Below are positions 15,361 through 18,676 of a DNA stretch of 18,676 nucleotides, in pieces. Source of the stretch: Planctomycetaceae bacterium. Its GTDB lineage: Bacteria > Planctomycetota > Planctomycetia > Pirellulales > Pirellulaceae. Position numbers and translations under genes: made by a program. The stretch is from contig DTSG01000032.1 in the NCBI GenBank assembly GCA_012965455.1, positions 1 through 18,676 on the forward strand, in the 5' to 3' direction. The notes under the pieces were generated by a model. That model worked only from the letters and a program-made list of their open reading frames with translations, made no database searches and was not told the origin of the DNA. Each line of letters opens with the position of its first letter. Within the stretch, counting starts at the first letter, position 1.

Positions 15361-15562
15361 CAAAGGCCCGTGGCTGGACAGGGAGTAGATAAGGCTAGAT
15401 TCCAGTAACAGGAACGTTCCGTCAGGAACCAGAAGTACTCCAATTTGTGGTAAAATTGGACGGTAGAATTCAACACAAGCTGAATTTTCTAACCTTGGCG
15501 GATGGGACTCCTTGAGACCTTACAATGCCGCGCTGCTATTCAAACAAACAAGGATGATTCCC
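15361..15562 (+). other. Gap between CPBP and PQQ genes with short inverted repeats
   Basis: About 200 bp without a gene. It holds a 10-bp palindrome GGAACGTTCC (15411-15420), an 8-bp hairpin TCCAATTT/AAATTGGA (15439-15446 with 15453-15460, 6-nt loop), and a 6-bp hairpin AATTCA/TGAATT (15467-15472 with 15481-15486) followed by TTCT. The last two may end the CPBP transcript, but neither has a long T-run. TAGAAT at 15464-15469 could be a -10 box, without a fitting -35. Confidence 0.35.
15550..15554 (+). promoter_or_regulatory. Ribosome binding site favouring a GTG start
   Basis: AAGGA with 8 nt to the GTG at 15563. The in-frame ATG at 15554 overlaps this site, and the further upstream TTG at 15512 would put 17 polar residues before the signal peptide. 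GTG 15563 is therefore the best start for the PQQ-type gene. Confidence 0.5.
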
Positions 15563-17062
15563 GTGAGTCTTCGCAATTTTTCGCTTTGGTTTCTACTGTG
15601 CCTGTTGTGCACTAGCGGGCTGCCGATAAACATCTCAGCGGAAGACTGGCCTCAGTTTCGTGGGGCCAATTCATCCGGCATTGCTTCAGAAACTTCCGCA
15701 CCCATTCATTTCGGACCTGACACGAACGTTCTTTGGAAGCTACCGCTGGACCCTGGACACAGTTCGCCCTGTATTGTTGGCGACAGTATCTTCCTGACCA
15801 CGTACCAAAAACCGCCGCATTCGCTTTCCGTCCTTTGTATCGACCGCAACCTTGGAACCGTTAGCTGGCAGCGCCGCGTAAATGCAAAATCGATTGAAAG
15901 GGGACATCCCTCGTTTAATCCGGCCAGCAGCACGCCCACTTCCGACGGGCAACGCGTGGTTGCCTACTTTGGATCCTATGGATTGATTTGTTTCGACATG
16001 CTCGGTACAAAATTATGGGATCTGCAGATGCCCCTCACGAAATCTTACTCCGGCAACGCCACCTCCCCCGCCATTTTTGGAGATCTGGTCATTCTGTACC
16101 GAGGTAATTATGTCGACCATTTTTTGTTGGCAGTTAACAAAACAACCGGGAAGGAAGTATGGCGTGTAAAGCAGGACGAACACATCACTGGCGAAATGGC
16201 ATGTACCGCCTGCCCCATCGTTGTGGACGGAAAGTTGATCGTCCACACCGCTCGCGCCGTCCAGGCATTTCAGTTAGACACTGGTAAACACTTATGGACG
16301 GTTAAATGTGCGACGACCGCCACTAGCACGCCAGTCCTCGCTCAGGATGAAGTGATCGTCGCTGCTTGGAATAAATTAGGAGAGGATGCGCTGCGACCAC
16401 CATTTCCGGATTTCGAGCAACTTGTGAAACAGAATGACAAAAACGATGATCGCCAAATTGGACGCGACGAGTTTCCGACGTTTTGGATCTTCCATCGACC
16501 CGAGGGTGCGGAAGCCCCTCAGAACGGCGCCACGGTCCGATTTCAGCAGGTTGATAGCAATCGGGATGGACAAATTGTCGCGTCGGAATGGAAAAAACAA
16601 ATCGCGGGGATCGAACGTTATCGTGCGCAGGCTTCTCAACACGGCATGCTCGCAATCAAACTCAACCAGTCCAACCCAAATGACCCAACCAACGTTCGCG
16701 TATTGGACACGGCGTCCATTCCCGAGGTTCCTTCGCCCCTCAGCAATAATGGCTATTTGTATTTTGTTAAGAACGGCGGAATCCTGACCTGTCTTGAAAT
16801 CTCCACCGGTAAACGCATCTATCGCATGCGCACCTCGGGCCGAGGAACCCACTATGCTTCCCCCTTGATTGCCGGTGGCAAATTATACACCATCTCCGGT
16901 GCTGGACTCATTTCCGTCCTCACGCTCGGACCAAATCCTAAAATCCTGGCTACCAATGATATGCGAGACGAGGTTTACGCCAGTCCTGCTGTGGTCGATG
17001 GCACAATTTATGTCCGTACTCATGCAACGCTTTACGCTTTCAAGCATCCCACCAAACGCTAG
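15563..17062 (+). CDS. Secreted PQQ-like beta-propeller with inserted EF-hand pair
   Basis: A protein of 499 residues from GTG 15563; ATG 15554 is the alternative start. The signal peptide is MSLRNFSLWFLLCLLCTSGLPINISA with cleavage before EDWPQFRGANSSG, the standard opening of planctomycete PQQ_2 propellers. Blade-like repeats follow: TNVLWKLPLDPGHSSPCIVGDSIFL, GTVSWQRRV, GTKLWDLQMP, KEVWRVKQDE, KHLWTVKCATTATSTPVLAQDEVIVAAW and, at the end, YASPAVVDGTIYVRTHATLYAF. Between them, residues about 292-303 and 331-342 are two EF-hand loops, DKNDDRQIGRDE and DSNRDGQIVASE, with the Ca2+-ligand positions 1, 3, 5 and 12 filled. These proteins sit outside the cytoplasm. PQQ itself may not be bound, as the family name only describes the fold, and no dehydrogenase active site is evident. 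The role is probably binding or scaffolding. Confidence 0.92.
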   Translation: MSLRNFSLWFLLCLLCTSGLPINISAEDWPQFRGANSSGIASETSAPIHFGPDTNVLWKLPLDPGHSSPCIVGDSIFLTTYQKPPHSLSVLCIDRNLGTVSWQRRVNAKSIERGHPSFNPASSTPTSDGQRVVAYFGSYGLICFDMLGTKLWDLQMPLTKSYSGNATSPAIFGDLVILYRGNYVDHFLLAVNKTTGKEVWRVKQDEHITGEMACTACPIVVDGKLIVHTARAVQAFQLDTGKHLWTVKCATTATSTPVLAQDEVIVAAWNKLGEDALRPPFPDFEQLVKQNDKNDDRQIGRDEFPTFWIFHRPEGAEAPQNGATVRFQQVDSNRDGQIVASEWKKQIAGIERYRAQASQHGMLAIKLNQSNPNDPTNVRVLDTASIPEVPSPLSNNGYLYFVKNGGILTCLEISTGKRIYRMRTSGRGTHYASPLIAGGKLYTISGAGLISVLTLGPNPKILATNDMRDEVYASPAVVDGTIYVRTHATLYAFKHPTKR

Positions 17063-17090
17063 CGGATCCTCGGTAGGACGAGGTCAACCG
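17063..17090 (+). terminator. Possible hairpin terminator after the PQQ-type gene
   Basis: Immediately after the TAG, CCTCG (17068-17072) pairs with CGAGG (17079-17083) around a 6-nt loop. A bulged outer part (CGGA with T, CAA, CCG) can extend the stem. No T-run follows, so it is at best a weak or factor-assisted terminator. Confidence 0.3.
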
Positions 17091-17326
17091 TAACTACATC
17101 TGCGATTTATTCTATGTTTGTTAATCAGTCAAAATACCACTTCAACCATTCTCCTTCGTTCTTGTTGGTCTTGAGTTTTACTAACAATCAAGGTAATTTT
17201 AAAGACAGTATTAGCCGACCTTACCTCGCCGACCCTTGTATATTAAATGCTTTGCGAGCGTGAACAAGAAATCGGTTCGGCAGTTCATTAAAATCGCGCC
17301 CCGCAGCTGAGAAGAGCGATAAGCCT
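17063..17326. other. Intergenic region before the DUF1587-type cytochrome gene
   Basis: 264 bp without a supported gene. Apart from the hairpin at its left end, it contains TTGAGT and TAATTT with 17-nt spacing (near 17173-17201) and a TATATT further on (near 17238). Both are too weak to call as promoters. Confidence 0.4.
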
Positions 17327-18676
17327 ATGAAGACACTAAAGCTCGCCATCCTACTGGTTTTCATCAGCGTCGGCACACTTCTGACTGCCGATAGTCCTGA
17401 GATTCCCATCACTCTGGAAGCGGCTAGGGAATTGGGTCGGGAAAAATCAAGATTTTTAAACGAAAGCGAAACAGCGTCAAAAGCCACGCACGCCACTGCC
17501 AAGGCGAATCTTACTCACTTTCGCAAGTCGGTGCGGCCGCTGCTCAACAAAAACTGTTTAGCCTGCCATGGACCCGCAAGGTCCGAGGGCAAACTTCGTG
17601 TCGACCAACTAAATCCTAATCTACTATCCGGTTCTGACATCGGGAAATGGCGGGCGGTCTACAACGTTCTCAGCAACTCAGAGATGCCGCCCGCTGACGA
17701 ACCTGATTACGCATTGACCAATGCGGATCGCGGCAACATTGTTGATTGGCTCAGCGGCGAATTGAATAAGGCGTCGCTCCAACGCGGTAACAATAACGAA
17801 CACTCGTCCTTTCGCCGGCTGACCAAATACGAATACAACTACGCTCTGCAGGATCTGCTGGGCTTGCCCTATGACCTCGCTAATATACTACCTCCGGAAA
17901 CGGCATCCGAGGACGGTTTTAAGAATAGCTCGGAACTGCTGCAGATGTCTGCCATGCAGTTTGAGACCTATCGTGAGATCGGTCTTAAGGCTCTCAAGCG
18001 AGCCACTGTGAGTGGCGATCGTCCGCCAGTTGTCACTTACATCATCTCGATGCAGCAACAGATGCAGAAGGTAACGGGGGGCAAGGACGACAAGACATTC
18101 GATAAAGACGACGCCAACTATGGCAAGAACAGGACTCGGCAACATCTGTTTAATCAAGAGAGGGGCAAGGGTTTTCATTTCTCCAACGGCAAGATAACAC
18201 CGGAGCCAGAGGCGGTCGCGGGGCAAACACCGGCGGCATCTTCTGTCGTGCTGGTTCTTCCACGATCCAACGAACTAAAGCTGGACCTGGGTCGCTTTCT
18301 ACCCGACGAAGGAATCATGCGGGTTCGCATTCGCGCTCGACGGTCAACCATGGCACCAGACGAGTACGCGGCCCTACGGCTAATTTTCAGTGCTCACACG
18401 AGCAACAACGCCAACTTTTCTCAGGTCATCAGTCAACGCGACCTGCCGGTTACGGCAGCGGCCGACAACCCCGAATTCATCGACTTCGATATCCCACTGG
18501 GTGACATCCAGCGCAATCCGTTCCGTAAATTGGCCACAAAATTTCCCCGTCGCGACGAGTTCCTGCATATCCGTAATGAATCCAATGCACACCACCGCGA
18601 AGAACCTCTCCACGTTCTTATTGACTATATAGAAATCAGTGCTCCTTTCTATGAACATTGGCCGCCACAAACACAT
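17327..18676 (+). CDS. PSCyt1/DUF1587 (DUF1592-type) cytochrome-like protein, N-terminal part
   Basis: The frame from ATG 17327 stays open for 450 codons to the last base, so the C-terminal part is missing. Residues 1-21 are a signal peptide (MKTLKLAILLVFISVGTLLTA). A cytochrome c-like segment follows (FRKSVRPLLNKNCLACHGP, CLACH at 77-81, then SEGKLRVDQL and SEMPPADEPDY). DUF1587 covers about 161-225 (FRRLTKYEYNYALQDLLGL ... TASEDGFKNSSELLQMSAMQFETYREI). Residues about 305-440 form a beta-rich region of the type that lies between DUF1587 and DUF1595 in long family members (VVLVLPRSNELKLDLGRF ... LIDYIEISAPFYEHWPP). DUF1595, DUF1592, DUF1588 and DUF1585, usually with a second CXXCH, are expected beyond the edge, and a DUF1552 partner is likely next. 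It is of a longer class than the DUF1592 protein at 8112-10079. Confidence 0.93.
   Translation, partial: MKTLKLAILLVFISVGTLLTADSPEIPITLEAARELGREKSRFLNESETASKATHATAKANLTHFRKSVRPLLNKNCLACHGPARSEGKLRVDQLNPNLLSGSDIGKWRAVYNVLSNSEMPPADEPDYALTNADRGNIVDWLSGELNKASLQRGNNNEHSSFRRLTKYEYNYALQDLLGLPYDLANILPPETASEDGFKNSSELLQMSAMQFETYREIGLKALKRATVSGDRPPVVTYIISMQQQMQKVTGGKDDKTFDKDDANYGKNRTRQHLFNQERGKGFHFSNGKITPEPEAVAGQTPAASSVVLVLPRSNELKLDLGRFLPDEGIMRVRIRARRSTMAPDEYAALRLIFSAHTSNNANFSQVISQRDLPVTAAADNPEFIDFDIPLGDIQRNPFRKLATKFPRRDEFLHIRNESNAHHREEPLHVLIDYIEISAPFYEHWPPQTH

Noticed and set aside
16376..16852. 158-codon minus-strand frame inside the PQQ-type gene
   Set aside because: It runs opposite the EF-hand and propeller coding sequence, which has clear family motifs; the antisense frame has none.
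17114..17263. 49-codon plus-strand frame between the PQQ-type and DUF1587-type genes
   Set aside because: No Shine-Dalgarno site, Asn/Ser/Phe-rich composition without pattern, and ordinary intergenic base composition.
1..18676. CRISPR arrays, tRNA genes, insertion sequences, prophage or defence genes
   Set aside because: No direct-repeat arrays, tRNA-like cloverleafs, transposase frames or recognisable defence domains were seen; the CPBP protein alone is not evidence of an abortive-infection system.

Overview
The window looks like part of a planctomycete chromosome (phylum Planctomycetota, plausibly Pirellulales or Planctomycetales; the exact genus cannot be read from it). The reason is the gene content: DUF1501, DUF1549/DUF1553, DUF1552 and DUF1592/DUF1588 proteins, a sulfatase, a SUMF1-domain protein and a PQQ-type beta-propeller, nearly all with export signals. 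This combination is a hallmark of that phylum. I see no rRNA, tRNA, CRISPR array, insertion sequence or phage gene.

Layout. (1) 1-483, plus strand: the last 160 codons of an iduronate-2-sulfatase-like sulfatase, cut by the left edge. (2) 507-6790, minus strand, read from right to left: a DUF1549/DUF1553 cytochrome-like protein, a DUF1501 protein with a twin-arginine signal, and a large PPC-domain surface protein. A near-consensus promoter (6797-6824) lies so close to the first ATG that the message should be leaderless. (3) 7083-8051, plus strand: a secreted GH18 glycosidase. (4) 8112-13865, minus strand: a secreted alpha/beta hydrolase (probable TTG start), a DUF1552 protein, a protein joining a degenerate caspase-like domain to a SUMF1/FGE-like domain (GTG start), and a DUF1592/DUF1588 cytochrome-like protein. 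The last two overlap by ATGA, and the DUF1552 gene has a perfect -10 box upstream of it. (5) 13866-14427: a divergent intergenic region of about 560 bp. It holds a textbook promoter (14301-14329), a 13-codon leader reading frame and a hairpin, all upstream of a CPBP membrane protease gene (14428-15360). (6) 15563-17062, plus strand: a secreted PQQ-like beta-propeller with two EF-hand loops inserted between blades. (7) 17327 to the right edge, plus strand: the first 450 codons of a long DUF1587/DUF1592-type cytochrome protein, still open at the edge.

How the genes may work together. Most products are exported and fit breakdown of sulfated or amino-sugar polysaccharides outside the cytoplasm: the sulfatase removes sulfate, GH18 cuts beta-1,4 GlcNAc-type links, and the alpha/beta hydrolase removes esters. 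The three c-type-cytochrome-like proteins with their DUF1501/DUF1552 partners are a planctomycete-specific set of unproven function. The most unusual items are the pseudo-caspase/SUMF1 fusion coupled to a cytochrome gene, the DUF1552 protein with a degenerate HxxSHH signature, and the leader peptide plus hairpin in front of the CPBP protease.
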